Source of the DNA: an uncultured Clostridium sp.
GTDB lineage: Bacteria > Bacillota > Clostridia > Clostridiales > Clostridiaceae
Direction: 5' to 3'
Assembly: GCA_934755305.1 (NCBI GenBank)
Contig: CAKVLD010000014.1
Location: 1 to 59,166 of the forward strand
DNA length: 59,166 nucleotides
The notes under the pieces: generated by a model
Told to the model about the DNA's origin: nothing
Database searches by the model: none
What the model saw: only the letters and a program-made list of their open reading frames with translations
Program-made: the position numbers and the translations under genes
In this document: in pieces, positions 44,191-51,258 of the stretch
Numbering within the stretch: the stretch's first letter is position 1
Layout of the letters: each line of letters starts with the position of its first letter

Positions 44191-44313
44191 ATGAATTATA
44201 AAATCGCTGATGTTAATCAAAAAGAATTTGATGCTATAAAAAAAGCTGAAGAATTAATGAAAAAAGAAACTGGAAAAGACTTTGTGCTAATTGCTTGGAA
44301 CAAAAAAGAATAA
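44191..44313 (+). CDS. 40-residue conserved-looking small protein
   Basis: A compact frame: MNYKIADVNQKEFDAIKKAE then ELMKKETGKDFVLIAWNKKE. SD TTAGGAG lies 8 nt before the ATG, and a strong terminator follows (44330-44386). The charged helical N-terminal part and the hydrophobic strand FVLIAW suggest a folded mini-domain. From memory, similar short proteins occur in other clostridia, but I could not check this. Function unknown. It shares its first residues (MNYKI) with the next gene, but the rest is unrelated. Confidence 0.7.
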   Translation: MNYKIADVNQKEFDAIKKAEELMKKETGKDFVLIAWNKKE

Positions 44314-44329
44314 TACAGTATAATAAAAA

Positions 44330-44386
44330 AGTAATAATTTAATTTTTCCTTTATATAATGTAAAATTGAATTATTACTATTTTTTA
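44330..44386 (+). terminator. Terminator after the 40-residue gene
   Basis: A 17-bp hairpin with one G-U pair (arms 44330-44346 and 44362-44378) and a T6 run after it. The next gene's start (44408) lies 22 bp beyond, leaving no room for a separate promoter after the terminator; either readthrough or a promoter inside the hairpin region is needed. Confidence 0.8.
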
Positions 44387-44407
44387 TTACACTTAAGGAG
44401 ATATATT

Positions 44408-45097
44408 ATGAATTATAAGATTTTCGGGGACAACCTACCTGCTGTTACTATAAGTTTAGAGCCTGGGGAAAGTATTTATACTCAATCTGGTGGAATGTCT
44501 TGGATGAGTGATGGCATGAAAATGGATACTAATATGAAAGGAGGACTATTTAAGGGTATTGGTCGTATGTTCTCAGGAGAATCCTTATTTATGGCTACTT
44601 ATACTGCTACACTTCCTAATAGCAGCATAACTATAGCTTCATCTTTTCCTGGTAGCATCTTACCTTTACAAATAGATTCAGGTAAAGAATACATCTGCCA
44701 AAAAAGTGCTTTTTTATGTGCTGAACCAAATGTTCAACTTTCTGCTGAAGTTGTAAAAGGACTTAAAGGAGGATTATTTGGCGGTGAAGGTTTCATTCTT
44801 CAACGTTTAAGTGGAAGTGGACTTGCCTTTATAGAAATTGATGGTAGTGTAGCTGAATATAACTTATTACCTGGTGAAAGTTTAGTAGTAGATACAGGTA
44901 ATGTAGCAATTTATGAATCTACTGTCAATTACACTGTTCAAACTGTAAAAGGATTCAAAAATATTTTATTTGGTGGCGAAGGTTTATTTTTAACTAGATT
45001 AACCGGTCCCGGAAAGGTATGGCTACAAACAATGACAATGCCATCCTTTGCATCTAGAATAATTCCTTATTTACCTATAAATAATTCAAATAAATAA
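44408..45097 (+). CDS. AIM24 / TIGR00266 family protein
   Basis: 229 residues. Beta-rich protein with two similar halves: KGGLFGGEGFILQRLSGSG (about 122-140) and NILFGGEGLFLTRLTGPG (about 183-200), both typical of the AIM24 family. No signal or membrane helix. The mitochondrial relative supports inner membrane organisation, but bacterial members have no proven role. Start at the ATG at 44408, with AAGGAG 7 nt upstream; a longer frame from 44366 lacks an SD and overlaps the terminator. Confidence 0.88.
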   Translation: MNYKIFGDNLPAVTISLEPGESIYTQSGGMSWMSDGMKMDTNMKGGLFKGIGRMFSGESLFMATYTATLPNSSITIASSFPGSILPLQIDSGKEYICQKSAFLCAEPNVQLSAEVVKGLKGGLFGGEGFILQRLSGSGLAFIEIDGSVAEYNLLPGESLVVDTGNVAIYESTVNYTVQTVKGFKNILFGGEGLFLTRLTGPGKVWLQTMTMPSFASRIIPYLPINNSNK

Positions 45098-45107
45098 ATA
45101 AAAAAGA

Positions 45108-45136
45108 ACAAGGCTCATAGATTATATGAGTCTTGT
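45108..45136 (-). terminator. Terminator after trkH (also usable by the AIM24 gene)
   Basis: A 12-bp stem with one wobble (45108-45119 and 45125-45136). The - strand side is followed by TTCTTTTTTATT, so it is best for trkH. Confidence 0.75.
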
Positions 45137-45148
45137 CTTATTAACACC

Positions 45149-46597
45149 TTAATAACTTTTCTTCCATATAGATGGACTAAACATAATAAGCATCGGATAT
45201 ATTTCCAACCTTCCTGCTAACATACAAAAAGATAATACTAATTTGCTAAGTCCTGAAAATGCTGAAAAGTTACCAACTGGTCCTACCATTTCAAGCCCTG
45301 GTCCTATATTGCTCATAGTCGTAATTACTGATGTAGTAGTTGTTAACATATCAAATCCATCAAAAGATATGATAAACATAGCTATTAAAGAAATTACTGC
45401 ATAAGCTCCTATAAACAGAAATACACCTGATATAGTTTCTTCTTGCACAACCTTCCCATCTATCTTTACACTCTGTATTCTTTTAGGATGTAATATTTTA
45501 TTTATCTCACGTCTTATAGCTTTTAATATAATTACAAATCTAATTGTTTTTATTCCACCACCAGTAGATCCAGCCATAGCTCCTACAAGCATTAAAAACA
45601 TTATAATCATTTTACTCATAGTAGGCCATAAATTAAAATCTGCAGTAGCAAAACCTGTTGATGTCACTATAGATGACACCTGGAATGTAGACGCTCTAAT
45701 AGCTTCTCCTATATTCCAATCATAAATATCTAAGATATTTATTGTAATAAATACTACAGCCACAACTATTATTAATACATAGTATTTCAATTCTTCATTA
45801 TTCAATGCATTTTTTATGTTTCCCTTTACAACTTGATAATACAATGTAAAATTAACACCAAATATCATCATAAATATAGCTATAATCCATTCTACAGCTG
45901 GATTATTAAAAGCAGCTACACTAGAGTTCATATTAGAAAATCCACCTGTTCCTGCTGTTCCAAGGGCATGTATAATTGAATCATAAATAGAAAGTCCAGC
46001 AATTTTTAAACATATTGTTTCTATTACTGTAAGTACAAAATAAATTATATATAATATCTTAGCAGTTTCTTTTATTTTAGGTACTATTTTCCCAGGATTA
46101 GGTCCTGGACTTTCAGCCTTTAATAGATGTATAGTATTTGCTCCTAATGATGGTATAAGAGCAAGCATAAATATTAAAACTCCCATACCACCTATCCAGT
46201 GTGTAAAACTTCTCCAGAATAATATTCCTTTGGGCAAAGATTCAATTTCAGTTAAAATTGTAGCACCTGTAGTAGTAAAACCTGATACCGTTTCAAAAAA
46301 GGCATCTATAACTGAAGGTATAGAACCATCTATTACAAAAGGAATAGATCCTACTATTGAAATAGCAACCCAAGCAATTCCTACTGCTATAAACCCTTCC
46401 TTTGCATACATTTCATTTTTTTTCACTTTAACTCTACATAATAAAAACACTATAGGCGCTGTAACTGCAATAGTACTTATAAAGGCTAACGCATCACCCT
46501 CTCCATAATACAAGGATACTAATAGAGGTATTAATAAAAGAGCCAACTCATATTTTAATACATTTCCTATAACCTTTAATACTACTTTATAGTTCAT
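45149..46597 (-). CDS. trkH: TrkH/KtrB-type potassium uptake channel subunit
   Basis: 482 residues, about ten membrane helices with four P-loop repeats. Selectivity-filter segments are GFTTTGATI, GTAGTGGFSN, SIVTSTGFATADF and TTMSNIGPG. The long intramembrane segment with Gly-rich GSTGGGIKTIRFVIILKAIR gates the pore. It takes up potassium driven by the ion gradient, regulated by the RCK protein TrkA. It begins 2 nt after the trkA stop, so the two form an operon. Confidence 0.93.
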   Translation of the reverse strand: MNYKVVLKVIGNVLKYELALLLIPLLVSLYYGEGDALAFISTIAVTAPIVFLLCRVKVKKNEMYAKEGFIAVGIAWVAISIVGSIPFVIDGSIPSVIDAFFETVSGFTTTGATILTEIESLPKGILFWRSFTHWIGGMGVLIFMLALIPSLGANTIHLLKAESPGPNPGKIVPKIKETAKILYIIYFVLTVIETICLKIAGLSIYDSIIHALGTAGTGGFSNMNSSVAAFNNPAVEWIIAIFMMIFGVNFTLYYQVVKGNIKNALNNEELKYYVLIIVVAVVFITINILDIYDWNIGEAIRASTFQVSSIVTSTGFATADFNLWPTMSKMIIMFLMLVGAMAGSTGGGIKTIRFVIILKAIRREINKILHPKRIQSVKIDGKVVQEETISGVFLFIGAYAVISLIAMFIISFDGFDMLTTTTSVITTMSNIGPGLEMVGPVGNFSAFSGLSKLVLSFCMLAGRLEIYPMLIMFSPSIWKKSY

Positions 46598-46599
46598 AT

Positions 46600-47964
46600 T
46601 TACTTGCCACCTCCAAGGAATATATCATTTATATCCAATAAACTATGATCCTTAGTTACGACAATTACTCTATCTTTTTCTTTTAATACATCATCACCAG
46701 TTGGAATAATTATTTTACTATCCCTAACAATAGTAGCTACTAAACAATCCTTTTCAAAATTAATATCCTTAAGCTTTTTATTTATATTATTTGTGTCTTC
46801 AGCAATAATAAATTCAACTGCTTCTGCTTTATCATTACAAATCTTATACACATTTTCTATAAAACATCTTCTTTTATTTTTTAAAGATCTTACATATCTT
46901 ATTATTCTATTAGAAGTAACTGATTTAGGACTAATAACAGAATCTATGCCTACACTTTGAGCTATTTCTTTATAATTATCTCTAGTTATTTTTGTAATAA
47001 TATTATCCACATTATTCTTAGATGCAAATAATGAATCTATTAAATTATCCTCATCTCTACTTGTTAAAGTTATAAAACTATCAACATCTGTTAGATTTTC
47101 TGATAATAGTAAATCTTGATCCATTCCATCACCATTAATAATAATAGCATGTGGTAATAATTCTGTAAGTTCTTCACACTTTTCTTTGTTTCTTTCAATG
47201 ATTTTAGAATTTACCCCAACCTCATTTATAATCTTAGCTAAGTAATAACTAATTTTTCCTCCACCTATTATCATTGAATTCTTAATTCTCTTTTTATACT
47301 TTCCAAGTTTCTTAAATAAATCTTGAATATCTTTATGCTCACCTATAACATATAACCTATCATCTTTACGGAATACGAAATCTCCATTCGGAATTATAAC
47401 TTCCTCTCCTCGTTCTACTCCACAAATTAATACATTACCTTTTGTAAAATCAATGTCACAAATCCTTTTACCTTCTAGTCCTGTATTACCTGATAACTTA
47501 AAACCAACTAAATTAACTTTCCCCTCTGAAAAATTATCAATACTACATACAGATGGATACTTTATCAATTTAGCAATTTCTATAGCTGCCTCTTTTTCAG
47601 GATTAATAACTAAATCAATTCCTACAGCCTTTGTAAGTAAAGTAACATCTTCATCATAGTTAGGATTTCTAACCCTTGCTACTGTATATTTTACTCCTAA
47701 GTTCTTTGCAGCAAGACAACATAACATATTCAGTTCATCGCTATCTGTTACTGATATTAATAAATCTGAATTTTTAATACCAGCTTCATCTAACACCTTG
47801 AAATTGGTACAATTTCCCTTTACACACATTACATCTAAATTATTTGTTATACGTTCTATTGCTATATCACGCTTATCAATGATAGTTATATTATCTTCCT
47901 CTACAGAAAGAAACTTGGCTAATCTATATCCAACTTTGCCAGCACCGACTATAATAATATTCAT
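46600..47964 (-). CDS. trkA: TrkA, potassium transporter regulatory subunit
   Basis: 454 residues with two RCK modules. Each has a Rossmann domain (IIVGAGKVGYRLAKFL about 3-18 and MIIGGGKISYYLAKII about 231-246) and a TrkA_C domain (ending near 220 and 454). The first binds NAD(H)/ATP (VTDSDELNMLCCLAAKNLG) and the second has SRDEDNLIDSLFASKNN. Peripheral regulator of TrkH downstream. SD AAGGAG precedes the ATG; own promoter at 48013-48041. Confidence 0.94.
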   Translation of the reverse strand: MNIIIVGAGKVGYRLAKFLSVEEDNITIIDKRDIAIERITNNLDVMCVKGNCTNFKVLDEAGIKNSDLLISVTDSDELNMLCCLAAKNLGVKYTVARVRNPNYDEDVTLLTKAVGIDLVINPEKEAAIEIAKLIKYPSVCSIDNFSEGKVNLVGFKLSGNTGLEGKRICDIDFTKGNVLICGVERGEEVIIPNGDFVFRKDDRLYVIGEHKDIQDLFKKLGKYKKRIKNSMIIGGGKISYYLAKIINEVGVNSKIIERNKEKCEELTELLPHAIIINGDGMDQDLLLSENLTDVDSFITLTSRDEDNLIDSLFASKNNVDNIITKITRDNYKEIAQSVGIDSVISPKSVTSNRIIRYVRSLKNKRRCFIENVYKICNDKAEAVEFIIAEDTNNINKKLKDINFEKDCLVATIVRDSKIIIPTGDDVLKEKDRVIVVTKDHSLLDINDIFLGGGK

Positions 47965-48012
47965 TTCAATGTCTCCTTATTATTTAAACACATTATGCAA
48001 TTTTATCTTACA

Positions 48013-48041
48013 ATTATACATTATATGACACACTAACTCAA
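48013..48041 (-). promoter_or_regulatory. Promoter of trkA-trkH
   Basis: TTGAGT (48036-48041), 17 bp, TATAAT (48013-48018) on the - strand, about 50 bp before trkA. No c-di-AMP riboswitch is seen in the short leader. Confidence 0.72.
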
Positions 48042-48134
48042 AGCTATAAAATGCTCAATTTACTTATTTTATAAAGATACGGTTCCCTTTACAAGGTTTC
48101 TTAAAGAATTACGTACTTCCATAAATTTTAATAA

Positions 48135-48515
48135 TTAAATCTTACATACTCCTTGCTTTTTCCATTCACATTCAGCACATATATAATTAAAATTATTTGC
48201 TAACATTTTTTTATATATTTCATTTTTTATATACGAAAAATTGTATATATTATCTACATTTAAATTATACCTATGTATTGTCCTTAAATCCATTTCTTTT
48301 ACCTTATCAGCTGTATTACATTTCTCACTTTGGAGTTTATTAGGACAACATTCACATACATCATCGCAACTTTTTACAAATTTAATCCTAATATCATCAT
48401 TACTTTTTAATTCATTCACTATTTTATCCATATTTTTTACAAATTCATTACTGTACCCAAGTCCTCTATAAAAATAGATACAATTTATATGATGTGGTCT
48501 AAGCTTTAGCACCAA
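48135..48515 (-). CDS. DUF1284 cysteine-rich protein
   Basis: 126 residues. The N-terminus LRPHHINCIYFYRGLGYS matches the LRPHHxxC signature of DUF1284. Cysteines appear in pairs (CDDVCECCPN, CNTAD, CAECEWKKQGVC), suggesting a metal site or iron-sulfur cluster. Function unknown. It overlaps the end of bioY by 17 nt and is cotranscribed with it. The start is TTG (48513-48515) or the next codon, GTG, both near GGTGGTG. The bioY link hints at a biotin or cofactor connection but does not prove it. Confidence 0.8.
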   Translation of the reverse strand: MVLKLRPHHINCIYFYRGLGYSNEFVKNMDKIVNELKSNDDIRIKFVKSCDDVCECCPNKLQSEKCNTADKVKEMDLRTIHRYNLNVDNIYNFSYIKNEIYKKMLANNFNYICAECEWKKQGVCKI

Positions 48516-49047
48516 GTTTCACCACCTTCTTTAATCTTTTCTTCACTATTAATGCCACCATTATACCTAAAGCAGTTACTACAATATCTTTAATTATAAA
48601 AGGATATAAACCTGCTATTAAAGCTTCGTTAAAAGTTAAATTTAATACTAACTTAAGCTGCATTACTCCAAAAACATATTCTATAGCTACTCCTATATAT
48701 GTTCCTAAAAACAAAACTAATTTATTATTTTTACTTGCTGCAACTCCAACTATATATGCCATAAAAATAAATCCTAATATATATCCGCCTGTAGCTCCAA
48801 ATAGCACCCCTGCCCCTGCAGAAAAATTAGAATATACAGGTACACCTATAGCTCCTAGAAGAGCAAAAATAATCATAGAAACTGTAGATATTTTTTCCTC
48901 AAAAATTACAGATATAACTACAACTCCAAAAACTTGAAGAGTTATTGGTACTGTAGTAAAAGGTAACGGAAAAGATATTTGAGAAAATACCGCCATAAGC
49001 GCTGCGCCAAATGCTATTAGAACCATTTCTTTAACTGTTAATTTCAT
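48499..49047 (-). CDS. bioY: Biotin transporter BioY (ECF S component)
   Basis: 182 residues with six membrane helices. BioY signature segments are FSQISFPLPFTTVPITLQVF, GAIGVPVYSNFSAGAGVLFG and GGYILGFIFMAY. It binds biotin and works alone or with a shared ECF energy module encoded elsewhere. The SD is weak (AAAGAA), and a dyad lies in the leader (49055-49088). First gene of the bioY-DUF1284 pair. Confidence 0.95.
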   Translation of the reverse strand: MKLTVKEMVLIAFGAALMAVFSQISFPLPFTTVPITLQVFGVVVISVIFEEKISTVSMIIFALLGAIGVPVYSNFSAGAGVLFGATGGYILGFIFMAYIVGVAASKNNKLVLFLGTYIGVAIEYVFGVMQLKLVLNLTFNEALIAGLYPFIIKDIVVTALGIMVALIVKKRLKKVVKLGAKA

Positions 49048-49054
49048 ATTATTT

Positions 49055-49088
49055 CTTTAGTGATACGTAGTAAAACATATTACTAAAG
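49055..49088. promoter_or_regulatory. Dyad in the bioY leader (candidate biotin-repressor site)
   Basis: CTTTAGTGATA-N12-TATTACTAAAG: 11-bp arms with one mismatch, directly upstream of bioY. The arms-plus-spacer layout resembles the operators of BirA-type repressors, though this is inference. A strong SD-like GGGGGTGAA lies just beyond it, too far from the ATG to act directly. The rest of 49089-49347 is AT-rich with no gene seen. Confidence 0.5.
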
Positions 49089-49347
49089 TTCACCCCCTTT
49101 TCATTTTTCACATAATATATTTATACAATTTTTCTTATTTAACTTTCTAATTTAAATTTTAATATATTAGCTTCTTAAGTACCATTAATATTTTATTTTC
49201 AAACTAATAATATCTATATTCATCTCATCAGTGTAACTAATAAAGGTATTTATGTCAATATTTTCTCGTTATTTTTATATTCATGTAACCAATTTCTTTA
49301 AATCAAAATACTATATATAAAGTAGTAATCCTTATTGAGGTGAATAA

Positions 49348-49848
49348 ATGAATCCTTTATTAAATATGTTGTTTGGAAACATTATGGGCGGAAACGGTAT
49401 GAACAACAACCCTCTAATGAATATGCTTATGGGGAATATGATGGGTGGAAATAATAATAGCATGGGTAATAATCCATTAATTAACATGCTTATGGGCAAT
49501 ATGAATAATCAAAATAATAATAATAATATGAATCCTTTAAATAATTTAATGCAAAATATGAATCCAAATAATATGATGAATGGAAACCCTAATTCTGAAA
49601 CTCCTAATATGAACGGAAACATGAATAACGGAAACATGAATAACGGAAATCCTATGAATAATATGTTCAATGGACAAAATATGAATGGTATGAATCCTTT
49701 ATTAAGCATGCTAATGGGTAATATGAATCCTGGAATGAATCCTGGAATGAATCCTAATATGATGAATAATCCTATGATGAATCCTATGATGAATATGAAT
49801 CAAATGCCAAACGGAAGACGTCGCCGTAAACATTCTAAAAGACATTAA
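49348..49848 (+). CDS. Asn/Met-rich low-complexity repeat protein with basic tail
   Basis: 166 residues, dominated by Asn, Met, Gly and Pro. The degenerate repeat NPLLNMLxGNxMGGN occurs about three times in residues 1-55 and once more near 115-125; the middle has tandem MNNGN and MNPG units coded by near-perfect 15- and 12-bp DNA repeats. The tail RRRRKHSKRH is strongly basic. SD GAGGTG lies 5 nt before the ATG, and a terminator follows. No family recognised. Its composition resembles spore coat or exosporium low-complexity proteins, but that is a guess. Confidence 0.72.
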   Translation: MNPLLNMLFGNIMGGNGMNNNPLMNMLMGNMMGGNNNSMGNNPLINMLMGNMNNQNNNNNMNPLNNLMQNMNPNNMMNGNPNSETPNMNGNMNNGNMNNGNPMNNMFNGQNMNGMNPLLSMLMGNMNPGMNPGMNPNMMNNPMMNPMMNMNQMPNGRRRRKHSKRH

Positions 49849-49905
49849 TAAAATTTTAAGGTATCCTTTAATGACTTTGTATACATGGCACCCTTTGGTA
49901 TACTT

Positions 49906-49945
49906 AAAAATCTCGTAACTTAAATATTTTAAGCTACGAGATTTT
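49906..49945. terminator. Bidirectional terminator between convergent genes
   Basis: AAAAATCTCGTA and CTTAAA pair with TTTAAG and TACGAGATTTTT (one A-C mismatch, short loop). A5 and T5 on both sides let it serve both 49348-49848 (+) and 49969-50349 (-). Confidence 0.85.
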
Positions 49946-49968
49946 TAATTTTATCTTTCTCTTACTAT

Positions 49969-50349
49969 TTATTTTATTTTTTTCTTAATTCCATCATATA
50001 GATATCTAAGATATTCTGTATCAACATTTTCTTCTTCTAAACTTTTCAACCTTTCTTCAACATTTTTTATAGTTTCCCTAGCTTCTTTAAAATCTTTTTG
50101 TTTAATACAAGTGCTTGTGTATTCCATTAAATAATCTACTTTCTTAACTAGTTTAGCTAAATCTTCTCTATCTTTATTTACTAATTCTAATAATACAGAA
50201 TAAATTTTAGCTGAAGTTGTTTTCTTAACATTAAATAAAAAATCATTACTTTTGCTTGTTACTTTTGCCATCTTACTTTTCCTCTTATCTATTTTTCCTA
50301 ATAATAATTGTACTTTACTTATACATTTAAGCTCTCTATGTTTTTTCAT
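49969..50349 (-). CDS. Coiled-coil protein, function unknown
   Basis: 126 residues, basic and almost wholly helical. The N-terminus is Lys/Arg-rich (KKHRELKCISKVQ, KIDKRKSKMAKVTSK). The C-terminal half looks like a coiled coil (LAKLVKKVDYLMEYTSTCIK, EARETIKNVEERLKSLEEEN). No motif is recognised. It has a good promoter at 50362-50389 with a leader of only a few bases before a weak SD (AGGGT). Five 17-bp tandem repeats sit directly upstream of the -35 box. Composition suggests a protein-protein or nucleic-acid partner. Confidence 0.6.
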   Translation of the reverse strand: MKKHRELKCISKVQLLLGKIDKRKSKMAKVTSKSNDFLFNVKKTTSAKIYSVLLELVNKDREDLAKLVKKVDYLMEYTSTCIKQKDFKEARETIKNVEERLKSLEEENVDTEYLRYLYDGIKKKIK

Positions 50350-50361
50350 AGTATACCCTAT

Positions 50362-50389
50362 ATTATATCTTTTGATTACTTATTTTCAA
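50362..50389 (-). promoter_or_regulatory. Promoter of the coiled-coil gene
   Basis: TTGAAA (50384-50389), 16 bp, TATAAT (50362-50367) on the - strand. The tandem repeat array begins at 50391, so it occupies roughly -36 to -120 of this promoter. Confidence 0.72.
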
Positions 50390-50390
50390 G

Positions 50391-50475
50391 CATATATTCT
50401 TTCACATAATATATTTCTATACATCATATATTCTTTTACATCATATATTCTTTTACATCATATATTTTTTCGTAT
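50391..50475. repeat. Five tandem 17-bp repeats abutting a promoter
   Basis: Contiguous units of exactly 17 bp at 50391, 50408, 50425, 50442 and 50459. Units 3 and 4 are identical (CATATATTCTTTTACAT); units 1, 2 and 5 differ at a few positions. Seventeen is not a multiple of three and no gene covers it, so it is regulatory or structural DNA. It lies between the amidase terminator and the coiled-coil gene promoter. Confidence 0.9.
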
Positions 50476-50482
50476 CATAGCT

Positions 50483-50515
50483 AAAAAGAGGGTATATCTA
50501 AGTGATATACCCCTC
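50483..50515 (-). terminator. Terminator-like hairpin upstream of the repeat array
   Basis: GAGGGTATATC (50488-50498) pairs with GATATACCCCTC (50504-50515, one bulged C). T5 on the - strand (complement of 50483-50487). It ends the amidase transcript, 19 bp past the amidase stop. Confidence 0.82.
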
Positions 50516-50533
50516 TATTAATATAATTGTAAA

Positions 50534-51172
50534 TTAATTTTTATATACAACTACACCCTTACTATTAAATACAGAATATCCTTTATGTTTCTTGCATTCT
50601 GCAATAGCATTTTCTAATACCTTAAAAGCACCTACTTGACTTGCTGCATCTTCCCATGTTTTTCTTACTCTATATAATTCAGTTGTAGATGATCCTCCAA
50701 GTTCTGCACTAATCATATTCAAGAATCTTTGCCATCCTAAATCTAAGGTTCTATACGGACAATACTTTCCGCTGAAATCTTGATGTTTCTTAACATTATT
50801 AATATTCCATCCATATTTCTTTAATAATTGTGCAGTTAATTTGGCTGCATTTTTTTCTGCATTAGTAAATCTAGTTCCACCGCTCTTTGAGTAACATATT
50901 TCAATTGCAATATATTTTCTATTACCAGTACCACTTCCACCATCTCCTGCATGCCATGCATTTCTGTTAAATGGAATACCTTGAATAGCTTCCTTATCAT
51001 CAACAGCTATATGAAAACTCACCTCATTGTTATTACTAATCATATAAGATATTTCATTAGCTGCACTTGCATCATTAGCTGTATTATGAATACATATTCC
51101 TATTGGTGTCATTGAATAAGGACACTTTACACTATACTTACTTGAACTTACTAACTTTTGTTTGATTTCCAT
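50534..51172 (-). CDS. N-acetylmuramoyl-L-alanine amidase (Amidase_2) with C-terminal wall-binding-like repeat
   Basis: 212 residues from the ATG at 51172. The Amidase_2 zinc domain (about 1-145) has GICIHNTAND (first His ligand), AWHAGDGGSGTGNRKYIAIE (second His) and HQDFSGKYCPYRTL (third His and Cys/Tyr). The C-terminal about 60 residues (YRVRKTWEDAASQVGAF, GYSVFNSKGVVVY) resemble the short domain at the end of clostridial phage endolysins. No signal peptide, so it may be a phage-derived lysin kept in the chromosome, though no other phage genes adjoin. SD AAGGGAGTG lies in the terminator-like hairpin at 51173-51230. Confidence 0.88.
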   Translation of the reverse strand: MEIKQKLVSSSKYSVKCPYSMTPIGICIHNTANDASAANEISYMISNNNEVSFHIAVDDKEAIQGIPFNRNAWHAGDGGSGTGNRKYIAIEICYSKSGGTRFTNAEKNAAKLTAQLLKKYGWNINNVKKHQDFSGKYCPYRTLDLGWQRFLNMISAELGGSSTTELYRVRKTWEDAASQVGAFKVLENAIAECKKHKGYSVFNSKGVVVYKN

Positions 51173-51230
51173 AAAAAACACTCCCTTTATTTTTATTGAA
51201 TTAGCTAATTCATAAATAATAAAGGGAGTT
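51173..51230 (-). terminator. Terminator-like hairpin containing the amidase SD
   Basis: - strand arms AACTCCCTTTATT and AATAAAGGGAGTG (51218-51230, 51179-51191) with the palindrome TGAATTAGCTAATTCA (51197-51212) between them, then TTTTTT (51173-51178) directly before the amidase ATG. The 3' arm is the SD. It can terminate the radical-SAM transcript or sequester the amidase SD. Confidence 0.72.
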
Positions 51231-51258
51231 ATTGTGTTTTTTGTAAATATTATCAAAA

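Noticed and set aside
47965..48134. c-di-AMP or other riboswitch before trkA-trkH
   Set aside because: The leader from the predicted start is only about 50 nt, too short for a known riboswitch, and no conserved core is visible.
50391..50475. Possible CRISPR array
   Set aside because: The units are contiguous with no spacers and no cas genes are nearby, so it is a simple tandem repeat.
50252..50521. 89-codon + strand frame across the 17-bp repeats
   Set aside because: The repeat period is not a multiple of three, there is no SD, and the frame overlaps a - strand promoter and a terminator.
50534..51172. Prophage remnant signalled by the endolysin-like amidase
   Set aside because: No integrase, holin, terminase or structural phage gene adjoins it; a single captured lysin or a housekeeping amidase is enough.
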